45,403 nt of DNA from an uncultured Desulfobulbaceae bacterium (GCA_945787445.1 CALZHT010000032.1:1-45403), one strand, 5' to 3'. Shown: positions 24,433-33,122, counted from the first letter of the stretch. Program-made: numbers and translations. Notes: generated by a model not told the origin, from the sequence alone.

Positions 24433-26145
24433 ACGTACCATTTTTTGCCTGATTATTTCAAGGAGCCTGTCCACCGTTTCATGAAGCTCCACAGAAATTG
24501 TCTGGCCGTTTGCTCTTTCTTTAATCTCGATTGTGCCGTTCTTTTCAAAACTTTTCCCCACCGTAACACGGTATGGAATGCCTATGAGGTCAGCATCCTT
24601 GAATTTGATCCCTGGCCGCTCATCACGGTCGTCTAGCAATACATCGATGGAATTCTTCCCTAATCCATCATATATGGTTTCGGCAGCTTCGGTAAATTTT
24701 TTCGCACTGGGAGATAAATTTAAAACAATTACCTGAAATGGAGCGATCGGCAGTGGAAATATTATGCCGTCCTTGTCATAGTTCTGTTCGATAGCTGCTG
24801 CGACGGTACGGCTTACCCCGATGCCATAACAACCCATGATATATGAGTTTTCCATGCCCTGATTGTCAAGAAAGGTGGCTTTCAGCGCTTCGCTGTAGTT
24901 TGTGCCGAGCTTGAAAATGTGACCTACTTCGATGCCCTTTGTGAGTTCAAGATTACTTCCGCAGTGCGGGCAGCGATCTTCTTCCGTCACCATGCGTAAA
25001 TCTCCGATGGTGGCAACCTCAAAGTCCCGGCCAAGATTGGCATTGATGTAATGGTATTTTTTTTCATTGGCGCCGATGGCAAAATTATGCATGGCAGTAA
25101 TCTCGCGGTCAGCCACAACCGGAATCTTCAGGCCCATGGGGCCGAGGTAGCCGCTGGGCACTCCGGTGGCATCGAACACTTGCTTGTCATCGGCAAGCTC
25201 TGCTTCCACTCCATTCAAAAGGTTTTTGAGTTTGACCGGCTGCACTTCATGGTCACCTCGAAGTAATACGGCTAGAGGCTTTGAATCAACCAGATACACC
25301 ATTGTTTTAATAAGATTTTTCGGGGAAATAGAGAGAAATTCCGTGACCGCTTGTACCTTCCTCTTGCCCGGGGTTTCAATTTTCTCCAAGGGCAAAAGTT
25401 CCGGTTTTTCATCCGGAGACTCCTGCTCCATGGCTCGGGCTTTTTCCATATTGGCGGCGTAAGAACATTCCTTGCAAATCACCAGGGTATCTTCTCCGGT
25501 TTCGGCAAGCACCATGAACTCATGGGAAAAGCTGCCGCCAATGGTGCCGGTGTCGGCTTCCACCGCCCTGAAGGCCAGGCCGCAACGGCTGAAAATTCTA
25601 TTGTACGCCTCATACATTTTCTCATAGGTGATTTCAACATCCTTTTCCGACGCATCAAAACTGTAGCCGTCTTTCATGATGAATTCACGGCCGCGCATCA
25701 GGCCGAAACGGGGTCGGATTTCATCCCTGAATTTGGTCTGGATCTGATAGAGGTTTAAAGGAAGGTTGCGGTATGAGTGAATATTTTTACGGACCAGATC
25801 GGTGATTACTTCTTCATGGGTGGGGCCGAGGCAGCTTTGTCTGCCGTTCCGGTCTGTAAAACGAAGGAGTTCGGGGCCATATTTTTCCCATCGCCCGGAT
25901 TCGATCCAGAGATCGGCCGGTTGCACCATGGGCATGAGGAGTTCCTGGGCACCGGCCCGGTTCATTTCCTCGCGGATAATATTTTCAACCCTTCGGATGG
26001 CGGCAAGTCCCAGGGGGAGGTAGGAGTAAACGCCGCTGGTGAGTTTTCTGATAAAACCGGCCCGCAGCATAAGTTTGTGACTTACCACTTCTGCCTCTGC
26101 AGGCGTCTCTTTTAATGTCGGAAGAAGTAATTGTGAAAAACGCAT
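24430..26145 (-). CDS. proS: Prolyl-tRNA synthetase (bacterial type with editing domain)
   Basis: A 571-residue class II aminoacyl-tRNA synthetase. Motif 1 lies in the first 100 residues (SGVYSYLPLGLAAIRRVE), motif 2 in FRDEIRPRFGLMRGREFIMKD (split: FRDEIRPRFGLM, GREFIMKD) and motif 3 in GIGVSRTVAAAIEQ. The long insertion between motifs 2 and 3 (about 220-400) is the INS domain that removes mischarged alanine; FLSISPKNLIKT and VLLRGDHEVQ fit it. The C-terminal anticodon-binding domain begins near 470 (PFQVIVLNLSP). I chose the ATG at 26145; an upstream TTG at 26166 is unlikely. The stop codon touches the family C repeat. Confidence 0.97.
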   Translation of the reverse strand: MRFSQLLLPTLKETPAEAEVVSHKLMLRAGFIRKLTSGVYSYLPLGLAAIRRVENIIREEMNRAGAQELLMPMVQPADLWIESGRWEKYGPELLRFTDRNGRQSCLGPTHEEVITDLVRKNIHSYRNLPLNLYQIQTKFRDEIRPRFGLMRGREFIMKDGYSFDASEKDVEITYEKMYEAYNRIFSRCGLAFRAVEADTGTIGGSFSHEFMVLAETGEDTLVICKECSYAANMEKARAMEQESPDEKPELLPLEKIETPGKRKVQAVTEFLSISPKNLIKTMVYLVDSKPLAVLLRGDHEVQPVKLKNLLNGVEAELADDKQVFDATGVPSGYLGPMGLKIPVVADREITAMHNFAIGANEKKYHYINANLGRDFEVATIGDLRMVTEEDRCPHCGSNLELTKGIEVGHIFKLGTNYSEALKATFLDNQGMENSYIMGCYGIGVSRTVAAAIEQNYDKDGIIFPLPIAPFQVIVLNLSPSAKKFTEAAETIYDGLGKNSIDVLLDDRDERPGIKFKDADLIGIPYRVTVGKSFEKNGTIEIKERANGQTISVELHETVDRLLEIIRQKMVR

Positions 26146-26234
26146 AATTAATTGAAACCTTAGCAAAATTTATTGGATTTATCCTCAGTGTTGCTTGTTA
26201 AGTCGTTATCGAATATGAAATATGATGATCCCTG

Positions 26235-26341
26235 TAAAGTGCCTAAAGTGCCTAAAGTTTGAAGTGCCTAAAGTTAAAGGAATTATCTGATCGAAAAGTA
26301 CCATAACTTTAGGCACTTCAAACTTTAGGCACTTCTTTTAA
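26235..26341. repeat. GTGCCTAAAGT repeat, family B, copy 1
   Basis: Direct copies of AAGTGCCTAAAGT on the left face inverted copies ACTTTAGGCACTT on the right around a central AAAGTACCATAA segment, so the whole can fold into a long hairpin. The right end encodes the last residues and the stop codon of ispG. Confidence 0.92.
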
Positions 26342-27436
26342 GCTGGTATTTTTATCTTCTTCCTGCTGTAAAGCTTTTTCCCGGGCCACTTTATCCAGTT
26401 CGGAAAGAAAAACAGTGAGCAGATTCTTTTCCGGTATTTTTTTATAGAGCGTTCCTTTTTTAAAAATTATCCCGGTTCCTTTGCCGCCGGCAACACCGAT
26501 ATCCGCTTCCTTTGCCTCTCCCGGTCCATTGACGATACAACCCATTACCGCGACTTTTAAAGGGGAAGTCATGTTCTGTATGTGCTTTTCAACTTCCTCG
26601 GCAAGGCTGAACAGATTAATCCCGCATCTTCCGCAGGTCGGGCAGGATATGAGTTCAGGTCCCCGTTCCCTGATATGAAGAGCGCGTAGAAGCTCGTAGG
26701 CCACCCTGATTTCTTCTACAGGATCCCTGGTAAGGGAAATGCGGATCGTATCGCCGATGCCTTCTGAAAGCAATATGCCCAGGGCCACGCTGGACTTGAC
26801 CGTTCCGGCGATAAGTCCGCCTGCTTCGGTAACTCCTAGATGCAAAGGGTATTCTGTAGCTTCAGCCAGTTGGCGATAGGCAGCAACCGTAGCCATGGCG
26901 TCTGATGATTTTATGGAAATCTTTATCTCAAAAAATCCCTGTTTTTCGAGGAGGGATACATTGCGCAATGCGCTTTCAACAAGGGCTTCAGGGACAGGTT
27001 TGCCGTATTTGGCAAGGATATCTTTTTCCACCGAACCTGAATTAACCCCAACCCTGATTGGTAAATTATGGGCCTTGGCTGCGTCAACCACATGACGGAG
27101 TTTGTTTTCCCCGCCGATGTTGCCTGGATTGATGCGGATAGCCTGGGCGCCGTTTTCAATACTGGCAACGGCCAACCGATGGTCGAAATGAATATCTGCA
27201 ATCAGAGGTATGTGGATCTGGTTTCTGATGTGTTTGATGGCGCGGGCTGCTTCCAGGTCGAGAACTGCGACACGGATGACTTCACAACCCGCTTCCTCCA
27301 AACGGTTGACCTGGGCAACGGTGGTTTCAATATCTCTGGTGTCCGTGTTGGTCATGGACTGCACCACAATGGGCGCGTTCCCGCCGACAGCCACACCGCC
27401 AATATGTATCTCTTTGGTTATTTTTCTTTGCATCAT
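26318..27436 (-). CDS. ispG: 4-hydroxy-3-methylbut-2-enyl diphosphate synthase
   Basis: A 372-residue GcpE/IspG, the FeS enzyme of the MEP isoprenoid pathway that converts MEcPP to HMBPP. The N-terminal TIM barrel begins with GGVAVGGNAPIVVQSMTNTD and includes LIADIHFDHRLA and AIRINPGNIG. The C-terminal domain carries the cluster cysteines in ISCPTCGRCGINLF and VMGCIVNGPGEA. Length is typical. The final residues KEVPKV and the stop codon are encoded by the edge of a family B repeat, so the original C-terminus may have been slightly altered. Start ATG at 27436 or the next ATG; no clear ribosome binding site. Confidence 0.96.
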   Translation of the reverse strand: MMQRKITKEIHIGGVAVGGNAPIVVQSMTNTDTRDIETTVAQVNRLEEAGCEVIRVAVLDLEAARAIKHIRNQIHIPLIADIHFDHRLAVASIENGAQAIRINPGNIGGENKLRHVVDAAKAHNLPIRVGVNSGSVEKDILAKYGKPVPEALVESALRNVSLLEKQGFFEIKISIKSSDAMATVAAYRQLAEATEYPLHLGVTEAGGLIAGTVKSSVALGILLSEGIGDTIRISLTRDPVEEIRVAYELLRALHIRERGPELISCPTCGRCGINLFSLAEEVEKHIQNMTSPLKVAVMGCIVNGPGEAKEADIGVAGGKGTGIIFKKGTLYKKIPEKNLLTVFLSELDKVAREKALQQEEDKNTSLKEVPKV

Positions 27437-27485
27437 AAAAATAAAACACTATTACAATTGATGAAGCCTGGTCGAAACAGCAACA

Positions 27486-27708
27486 CCTAAATTGAGCGTT
27501 TCAAATTTTGAAAAGGAATGTATTTTGTTTTTTATTAATGTTCTTATACTGATTTGAGTTTTCAAAAATTGAAACCCTCCGGGATTTTCGATTTCATCCC
27601 GCTACAGCGGGACTTTGTCAGAGAACATCCCGCATCACGCCATGGCGTGATAGCGAAATGTCCTCTTTCGCTCATCTTCGGCAAACTCGAAAATAGCTCA
27701 AATATAGG
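27486..27708. mobile_element. MITE-like element, family A, copy 2 (inverted)
   Basis: Begins CCTAAATTGAGCG and continues TTTCAAATTTTGAAAAGGA, the reverse complement of the right half of copy 1, and ends with CTCAAATATAGG. It carries an extra internal stretch with the perfect palindrome TCACGCCATGGCGTGA (27635-27650). No flanking target duplication is visible. Confidence 0.8.
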
Positions 27709-27795
27709 TAATAGTCAGTAAATAGCAGTTGTTTCTTTGGCGAAAAAGGGCTTGATTATACCCGTTCGCCGGTTATCTTGCATCCTTCTTTTTTC

Positions 27796-27910
27796 GTAAG
27801 CGGTCACAGGGCACCGCATCTTCTTTGTCATCGGCGCGTCCGCATAGGTCAACTATAGCGGACACGCCTCTATCGCGAATCTGTCACGCCTTGGCGTGAT
27901 AACCGCATAC
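27796..27910. repeat. GTAAGCG palindromic element, copy 1
   Basis: Starts GTAAGCGGTCACAGGGCACC and TTTGTCATCGGC follows, matching the left half of 30190-30317. Ends ATAACCGCATAC, an imperfect inverse of the start. Internal dyads include GCGTCCGC / GCGGACACGC. Confidence 0.7.
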
Positions 27911-28054
27911 AGTAGGATTTGCTAAGACTATACTTAGTTTTCTTGCCCCGTGATCAGGTACCTTGTTTTCTTGTGTGTCCTGGTAAATTGATCGGATCAG
28001 AAATTCACATACCGTTCATTGCCAAAGGTAACATGTCTTGGTAAGTTGGACGAC

Positions 28055-28255
28055 ATGAAGCTTTTGATTACCCTAATAGGCCTTGTTCTCATCCTTGAAG
28101 GTATTCCATATGTCGCGTTTCCTGAGGCAATGCGACGCTGGATGCTCCAGATTGCTCAGATGCGTCCTGGTTTTTTGCGTGGCATGGGCCTGATTGCCAT
28201 GGCCTGTGGTCTGCTGCTTTGTTACATCACCCAGCGTACCGATTTGCTACCCTGA
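28055..28255 (+). CDS. DUF2065 family small membrane protein (YjeT-like)
   Basis: A 66-residue protein with two hydrophobic helices (about 3-20 and 43-60), connected by the conserved amphipathic stretch PEAMRRWMLQIAQM. This is the DUF2065/YjeT pattern, including the EG near residue 16 and the RGMGLIAMACGLLLCY second helix. Function unknown; in many proteobacteria the gene lies near hflC. The start at 28055 is chosen for the family pattern; the frame is open to 28019. Confidence 0.82.
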   Translation: MKLLITLIGLVLILEGIPYVAFPEAMRRWMLQIAQMRPGFLRGMGLIAMACGLLLCYITQRTDLLP

Positions 28256-28330
28256 AGATTTTATGCAAAATTATGTAATTTTAGATATCCTGATCGCGGC
28301 AGATTTTTAGTTGATACCAAAAATACGAGC

Positions 28331-28440
28331 TTAAAAGAAGTGCCTAAAGTTTGAAGTGCCTAAAGTTATGGTACTTTTCTGATCAAATAAATCCTTTAAC
28401 TTTAGGCACTTCAAACTTTAGCTCACTTTAGGCACTTTAT
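28331..28440. repeat. GTGCCTAAAGT repeat, family B, copy 2
   Basis: TTAAAAGAAGTGCCTAAAGT on the left, two inverted ACTTTAGGCACTT segments on the right. In the reverse orientation relative to copy 1 it matches it nearly base for base, including the TTATGGTACTTTTC centre. It lies between the DUF2065 gene and queA. Confidence 0.92.
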
Positions 28441-28531
28441 AGGTATCATTGCAAAATCCGAGAACGTTTAGTAACTCCTTGAAATTACGTTTCGGGTTCA
28501 GGAGTTCTGAATTTAGAGGAAATTTCCCCAT

Positions 28532-29626
28532 ATGGATTCATCATATGATATTGAGGATTTTGATTATTTTCTTCCTGAAGAAAAAATAGCCCAGGAGCCT
28601 TCCCAGAAACGTGATGCATCAAAACTCCTTGTCCTGGACTGCAAAAACGATACTTTCATTGACAGACGCTTTGAGGACCTTGTCAGCCTACTAAATCCCA
28701 AAGATCTCTTGGTGGTAAATGATACCAAAGTTTTCCCTGCCAGGTTGCTTGGAAAGAAAGACACGGGCGGCAAAGTTGAAGTACTGGTTTTGCAATATCC
28801 TCACTTTTTATATGACAAAACCAGGGGCGTCACCGGCGCCGACGACTGGGAGGAAATTCCCGTGCTTGCTCTTATAAGGAGTTCAAAACGTCCAGGATCT
28901 GGAAGAAGGCTTATATTCGGCCCTGAGCTGGAAGGAATTGTCGAAGAGCATTATCCTGACGGAAAAGTAAAAATTCTTCTGCGGTACAAAGGAAACCTTG
29001 ACCAACTACTGGCGGAACACGGCAGCATGCCGCTGCCTCCTTATATACGAAGGGTAGGTGGCGAAAAGCCTGAGGATCGAAAACGCTACCAGACAGTATA
29101 TGCAAAAAAAAATGGTGCCGTTGCTGCTCCAACCGCTGGATTGCATTTCACCGAGGAACTCCTGAAAAGGATCCGTGATAAAGGCGTAGGAGTGACTTCC
29201 ATTACCTTACATGTGGGATATGGCACCTTTGCGCCGGTGCGGGTCGATGATATCCGCAAGCACAATATCCATGCTGAATATGTAACCGTTACAAAGGAAA
29301 CCGCTAAACAGATCAATGGAGTAAGGAGTTCAGGCGGATCCATCTGGGCTGTGGGTACAACAACAGCTCGAGCCCTTGAATTTGCAGCAAGCGAAGATGG
29401 CGAGGTCAGGGATGTTGAAGATTGGTGCGATCTGTATATCTTTCCAGGATACCGGTTTAAAGTGGTAAAAAACCTGATAACGAATTTTCATCTGCCCCGC
29501 TCTTCACTTCTTTTTCTGGTGAGTGCTCTTGCCGGACAGGATCGCATAAAAATGGCATACCAGCATGCTGTGAATCACGATTATCGATTCTACAGCTATG
29601 GTGACGCCATGGCTATCGTGAGATAA
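28532..29626 (+). CDS. queA: S-adenosylmethionine:tRNA ribosyltransferase-isomerase
   Basis: A 364-residue QueA, which adds the epoxycyclopentane ring of queuosine to preQ1 in tRNA. Recognisable blocks are DFDYFLPEEKIAQEP at the start, VVNDTKVFPARLLGKK, GSMPLPPYIRR, RYQTVYAKKNGAVAAPTAGLHF (split: RYQTVYAKKNGAVA, APTAGLHF) and THLHVGYGTF-like TLHVGYGTFAPV, then FITNFHLPRSSLL-like NLITNFHLPRSSLLFLV. Length is near the family norm. No tgt gene is adjacent in this window. The convergent fmdB-like gene ends 57 bp downstream. Confidence 0.96.
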   Translation: MDSSYDIEDFDYFLPEEKIAQEPSQKRDASKLLVLDCKNDTFIDRRFEDLVSLLNPKDLLVVNDTKVFPARLLGKKDTGGKVEVLVLQYPHFLYDKTRGVTGADDWEEIPVLALIRSSKRPGSGRRLIFGPELEGIVEEHYPDGKVKILLRYKGNLDQLLAEHGSMPLPPYIRRVGGEKPEDRKRYQTVYAKKNGAVAAPTAGLHFTEELLKRIRDKGVGVTSITLHVGYGTFAPVRVDDIRKHNIHAEYVTVTKETAKQINGVRSSGGSIWAVGTTTARALEFAASEDGEVRDVEDWCDLYIFPGYRFKVVKNLITNFHLPRSSLLFLVSALAGQDRIKMAYQHAVNHDYRFYSYGDAMAIVR

Positions 29627-29683
29627 GAAGCTCTAAAGAGCTATTGATACGATGAAATGAGGTAATGGGATTATCGAGATTTC

Positions 29684-29983
29684 TCAGCAGCTTTTACACG
29701 AACTCGCCGAATCTGCGCAAGCAGGTTTTTTGTCAGATTCTTTGGTTGACGAACAATTTGCTGTACAGGAACCGGTGCTGCAGGGCTTGTTATTTTTGGA
29801 AGAGCTGCTTGAGTAGCCGTCGGCATACCAGCCTCCTCCCTTGAGCTGAAAGGAACTCTGGGAAATAAGTTTTTTCAGGGAGCCGGAACAGGAAGGGCAG
29901 GTGGTCTTGGGCTCATCAGATAAGCTTTGCCATTCCTCGATCACAATCCGGCATTCTTCACATTCATATTCATAAATGGGCAT
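29684..29983 (-). CDS. FmdB-type zinc-ribbon protein
   Basis: A 99-residue protein with an N-terminal zinc ribbon: MPIYEYECEECRIV and then CPSCSGSLKKLISQSSF. This matches the FmdB putative regulatory family. Behind it is a Gly- and Ser-rich linker and a cysteine-rich tail (CSTGSC, NCSS, CADSASSCKSC), as seen in many delta-type members. Function unknown; small zinc ribbons of this kind are suspected regulators. The ATG at 29983 is preferred over 29992 because AGAGG lies 10 bases before it but only one base before the upstream ATG. Confidence 0.88.
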   Translation of the reverse strand: MPIYEYECEECRIVIEEWQSLSDEPKTTCPSCSGSLKKLISQSSFQLKGGGWYADGYSSSSSKNNKPCSTGSCTANCSSTKESDKKPACADSASSCKSC

Positions 29984-30505
29984 TGTCTGCATACCTCTAA
30001 AAGTGAGTACGGAAGTGTTTTTTATTTGCCTTTAACGTAAAAACAAGCCCTGTTTCCTTGTATCAGAGCGCGTGTATTATGATTACAAGGGAGGACTTGT
30101 TGTCATCTCTACCATGAAACAATTAACTTTTAATCAGGAGCTAATTTAATGCAGTATGCTCTCTCTGTCAACGGGGCATTGCTTTTTTTGTAAGCGATCA
30201 CAGGGGCCTCATCTCCTTTGTCATCGGCCTGTTCACGTAACACCAGTACAGTTCACAGGCGTCCCTGTCCCGACAAAGGCGGGATTTCGAGGATATGAGG
30301 CCCTTGTAATCGCTTACGGAACAGGGATTTCAAGTTTCCAGGGCCCGTCGCACCCCATGCTGATTTACGTTTTTTTAGACGGAATATCAAAAGATTACCT
30401 TTGCTTGCTTGATGATTAACTATATAATGTCACTAAGTAAACTTACTTCTGTTATTGTTTTTGAAAATTGCAGGAATTGTGGGATCATCTTAAGGGAGAA
30501 AAGTT
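29984..30505. other. Intergenic region with GTAAGCG element
   Basis: About 520 bp between divergent genes. It contains the palindromic element at 30190-30317. The frame at 30156-30419 runs through the repeat and is not considered a gene. GGGAGA before 30506 serves the next gene. Confidence 0.5.
30190..30317. mobile_element. GTAAGCG palindromic element, copy 2 (MITE-like)
   Basis: A 128-bp element whose ends are long inverted repeats: GTAAGCGATCACAGGGGCCT at the left and AGGCCCTTGTAATCGCTTAC at the right, mismatched at a few positions. The whole could form a cruciform or, in RNA, a long hairpin. No open frame of note. Confidence 0.8.
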
Positions 30506-30814
30506 TTGCAGGAAATCATCACAGCATTGGCAGCTGAAGGTATGATTCTGGCCCGGGATGTACTCACCCCGGAAGGAAGAATCCTCTGCGGCAAAGGCAC
30601 AGAATTAAGTTCCGGTCTCATTGAGCGCCTCAAAAGGATGGAAATCAGCCATATTGCAGTAGAAGGCCATCCTGTTCAAATTGAAGGTGAAAAAACTGTT
30701 GAAGAACAATTGCAAGACATTGTTGAACGGTTCAGCAAGGTTGAAGATATCCCTCCTCTGATGTATTTGAAGAAGCGTTTGATGGAACGATTGCTTATGA
30801 GCAGGAGTAAGTAA
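30506..30814 (+). CDS. Small protein upstream of the HDOD gene, unknown function
   Basis: A 102-residue protein that I do not recognise firmly. Residues 8-55 (LAAEGMILARDVLTPEGRILCGKGTEL...) resemble a module often found near the N-terminus of HD-GYP and HDOD signalling proteins, where it precedes a helix. The C-terminal 40 residues are charged and helical. It starts with TTG at 30506 behind GGGAGAAAAGTT; an ATG at 30542 would trim the conserved part. Its stop overlaps the start of the HDOD gene (TAATG), so the two are translationally coupled and probably act together. Confidence 0.75.
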   Translation: MQEIITALAAEGMILARDVLTPEGRILCGKGTELSSGLIERLKRMEISHIAVEGHPVQIEGEKTVEEQLQDIVERFSKVEDIPPLMYLKKRLMERLLMSRSK

Positions 30815-31701
30815 TGCCAACAATTGATGAGGATAAACGCGACCATTTCAAAAAGAGGTTGAGGGAGATAAAGAGCCTGCCGACCCTTCCCGGTGTCGTT
30901 TCCAAGCTTACCAAGATGGCAGAAGACCCGGAAACTACCTCCGAGCAAATGGGAAAAGTTATTAGTAAGGATCATATCCTGGCTACTAAACTCCTTAAGC
31001 TGGTCAATTCCGCTTTTTATGGTTTTCCTCAAAGGATCAGCTCCCTGGCAAGTGCCATTATTCTCCTTGGTTTCAATGTAATTAAAAGCCTGATTATAAG
31101 TGCCTCTATTTTTGAGGTTATGGAAAAGGAGGATGTTGAGCTCTGGGAGCATTCCCTTGGCTGTGCCGTTGTAAGCAGTGTTTTGGCCAAGCGTCTGGGA
31201 TTAAGCGAACCGGAGGAGATCAGCACAGCCGGGCTTATTCATGATATAGGCAAGGTGGCCATTAAAATGGAACTGCCTGAAGAGTATGAGGCTATCCAGC
31301 AGATGGTCCAAGACCGCAAGATCTCAGTGCGTGAAGCTGAACTGCAAGTGCTTGGTTTGGAGCATGCTGAAGTGGGAGGCTGGCTGGCCAAAAAATGGAA
31401 TCTTCCCCAAAAACTTATCGAACCGGTTGCCTGTCATCATGATCCCCGCCTGGCAAAGACTGAGATGCTGTCAAGTTCCATTGTCCATTTCGGCGATATC
31501 ATGATCCGGGGGTTGGGATACGGCCATTTCCATGATATCTGGATTCCGGTGCTGAACAACAGAGCCTGGCGGGTCCTGGAACTCACCCCTGAAGATCTTG
31601 ACCAGGTGCTTGAAGAAGTTGAGGATAAGTTGTGGGATGTCAAGGGATTCAGCCTTGAGATTCAGGCTGAGCAAGAACCGGTAGAGCCCGGCAACGAATG
31701 A
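30814..31701 (+). CDS. HDOD-domain signalling protein
   Basis: A 295-residue protein with an HDOD domain over about residues 15-215: LPTLPGVVSKLTKMAEDPET, then VISKDHILATKLLKLVNSAFYG, and SLASAIILLGFNVIKSL are classic. Unlike many HDOD proteins, an intact HD motif remains in AGLIHDIGKVAI (His142-Asp143 by my count), and HHDP follows later, so metal binding is possible. HDOD proteins act in bacterial signalling, often with c-di-GMP or chemotaxis-type pathways. Coupled to the upstream small gene by TAATG and followed 57 bp later by a GGDEF protein on the same strand. Confidence 0.93.
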   Translation: MPTIDEDKRDHFKKRLREIKSLPTLPGVVSKLTKMAEDPETTSEQMGKVISKDHILATKLLKLVNSAFYGFPQRISSLASAIILLGFNVIKSLIISASIFEVMEKEDVELWEHSLGCAVVSSVLAKRLGLSEPEEISTAGLIHDIGKVAIKMELPEEYEAIQQMVQDRKISVREAELQVLGLEHAEVGGWLAKKWNLPQKLIEPVACHHDPRLAKTEMLSSSIVHFGDIMIRGLGYGHFHDIWIPVLNNRAWRVLELTPEDLDQVLEEVEDKLWDVKGFSLEIQAEQEPVEPGNE

Positions 31702-31758
31702 TATGGTCTGGCAGTAAGTTCAGAACTCCTGACCTCGAAACTTAATTTCAATCTGAAA

Positions 31759-32682
31759 ATGGCTCGAATACTTGTTGCCGGTCCGCAAGAATTTGTCACC
31801 TCCAACAGGGATCTCCTGAAAGAAAATGACTTTCACCTGTTTCAAGGTAAAAGCATATCTGAAGCAATAGGCCTTGTTTTCGACGACCCACCTGATTTTC
31901 TTATCCTTGAGAAAGGTTTCGGCGGTAATCGTGATATCGAGCTCATTAAGGCCGCAAAGGCCTGCCTTCAGAAAGCGCATATGCCTATAATTCTTTTGTT
32001 GCCCGGATCAAATGTCGGGGACATGAGCTGGCAGGCATACCATGTTGATGACTTCCTGATCCAGCCGTCCACTCCGGAGCTTCTTCTTGCCAGAATTAAA
32101 CTTGCTGAAGCGAGGATGAACAGAGTTTTTGACAATAATCCTTTAAGCAAACTCCCGGGAAATACTTCTATTATCAAGGAGATACAAAAAATTCTTCCGT
32201 TTGAAGAAAGTTATGCTGTCTGTTATGCTGATATTGATAATTTTAAACCTTACAATGACCGGTATGGTTTTTCACGGGGAGATGAAGTGATTATCATGAC
32301 TGCCAGAATAATCGTTAATGTTGTAGATGAAATAGCGAGACATAAAAGCTTTGTAGGGCACGTAGGGGGAGATGACTTTGTTTTTGTTGTATTGGCGGAA
32401 AAAGCAAAGGATGTATGTGAAAAGATTTTGACACATTTTGAATTGGTAAAGAACATGTTCTTAAGCCCGGCAGATGTTAAGGCTGGTAATTATAGTGGTA
32501 TTGACCGACAGGGCACAGAAAAACGATTTGATCTTCTCAGCCTCTCTATTGCAGCAGTTATAACCGGTAAGAATAAGTTTAAACATTATGGACAGGTCTC
32601 CGAAGCTGCGTCCCAACTCAAAAGTTATGTGAAAAAACAGGGGGGAAGTAATTTTATGATTGACCGGCGCCAAGAGCCCTAG
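31759..32682 (+). CDS. Pseudo-receiver and GGDEF-like signalling protein
   Basis: A 307-residue protein with an N-terminal receiver-like domain (about 1-118) and a C-terminal GGDEF-like domain (about 130-305). In the receiver, the usual phospho-acceptor Asp is Glu51 (LILEKGF) and the N-terminal acidic pair is missing, so it probably is not phosphorylated. The GGDEF loop reads GGDDF (203-207) instead of GG[D/E]EF; CYADIDNFKPYNDRYGF is well preserved, so the nucleotide site may still bind GTP. Activity as a diguanylate cyclase is uncertain. It is transcribed with the HDOD pair by position. The start has no clear ribosome binding site. Confidence 0.85.
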   Translation: MARILVAGPQEFVTSNRDLLKENDFHLFQGKSISEAIGLVFDDPPDFLILEKGFGGNRDIELIKAAKACLQKAHMPIILLLPGSNVGDMSWQAYHVDDFLIQPSTPELLLARIKLAEARMNRVFDNNPLSKLPGNTSIIKEIQKILPFEESYAVCYADIDNFKPYNDRYGFSRGDEVIIMTARIIVNVVDEIARHKSFVGHVGGDDFVFVVLAEKAKDVCEKILTHFELVKNMFLSPADVKAGNYSGIDRQGTEKRFDLLSLSIAAVITGKNKFKHYGQVSEAASQLKSYVKKQGGSNFMIDRRQEP

Positions 32683-32772
32683 GCCGAACAACGCACTCCT
32701 GAGAAAAAATTAAAAACTGCCCGTACTATCAAGATATTAATTCAGTAAATCTTCAAATCACTAGGAGCAACG

Positions 32773-32838
32773 ATCTCATTTCAATATTCCAATCTGTTTT
32801 TCATTAAAACAGATTGGAACAGTCCCTGTAAATGAGAT
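32773..32838. repeat. Nested inverted repeat
   Basis: Outer arms ATCTCATTT (32773-32781) and AAATGAGAT (32830-32838) enclose a perfect inner stem TTCCAATCTGTTTT (32787-32800) / AAAACAGATTGGAA (32806-32819). It may terminate the signalling operon, although no T-tract follows, or be the remnant of an element. Confidence 0.8.
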
Positions 32839-33122
32839 ACAATCAAATATTCGAATAGGGGCATTTGGTTCAATCTGATTATTCGTTTGTTGATATACTG
32901 ATATTTTGCTTTGTAACATGTTAAACAATGCTACATATTTGTTTGATTGTACTTGTTGAATTAATTTTGAAAAAAGACAGCACTTTAGCTGAAATTGTGT
33001 TGTTTGTTTTATTTTTAGCAAAACCGGTGGTTTATAGGGAATATCAACCCGCTTTTCTGGTGAATTGTGCACTATGAAATTCAAAAAAATGTTTTTTTAA
33101 GGCAGTTATTTGTCAAAAAAAC

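Larger units (their letters stand above)
27437..28054. other. Repeat-filled intergenic region upstream of ispG
   Basis: About 620 bp without a gene. It holds family A copy 2 (27486-27708) and one GTAAGCG element (27796-27910), with further short palindromes. The region right of 27911 up to the DUF2065 gene is unremarkable. Confidence 0.6.

Noticed and set aside
30156-30419. Plus-strand frame of 87 codons
   Set aside because: It runs through the palindromic GTAAGCG element and has no ribosome binding site or recognisable domain.
32776-33084. Minus-strand frame of 102 codons in the AT-rich gap before the MucR-type gene
   Set aside because: It begins with TTG, has no ribosome binding site, resembles no family and ends inside a hairpin; AT-rich DNA gives such frames by chance.
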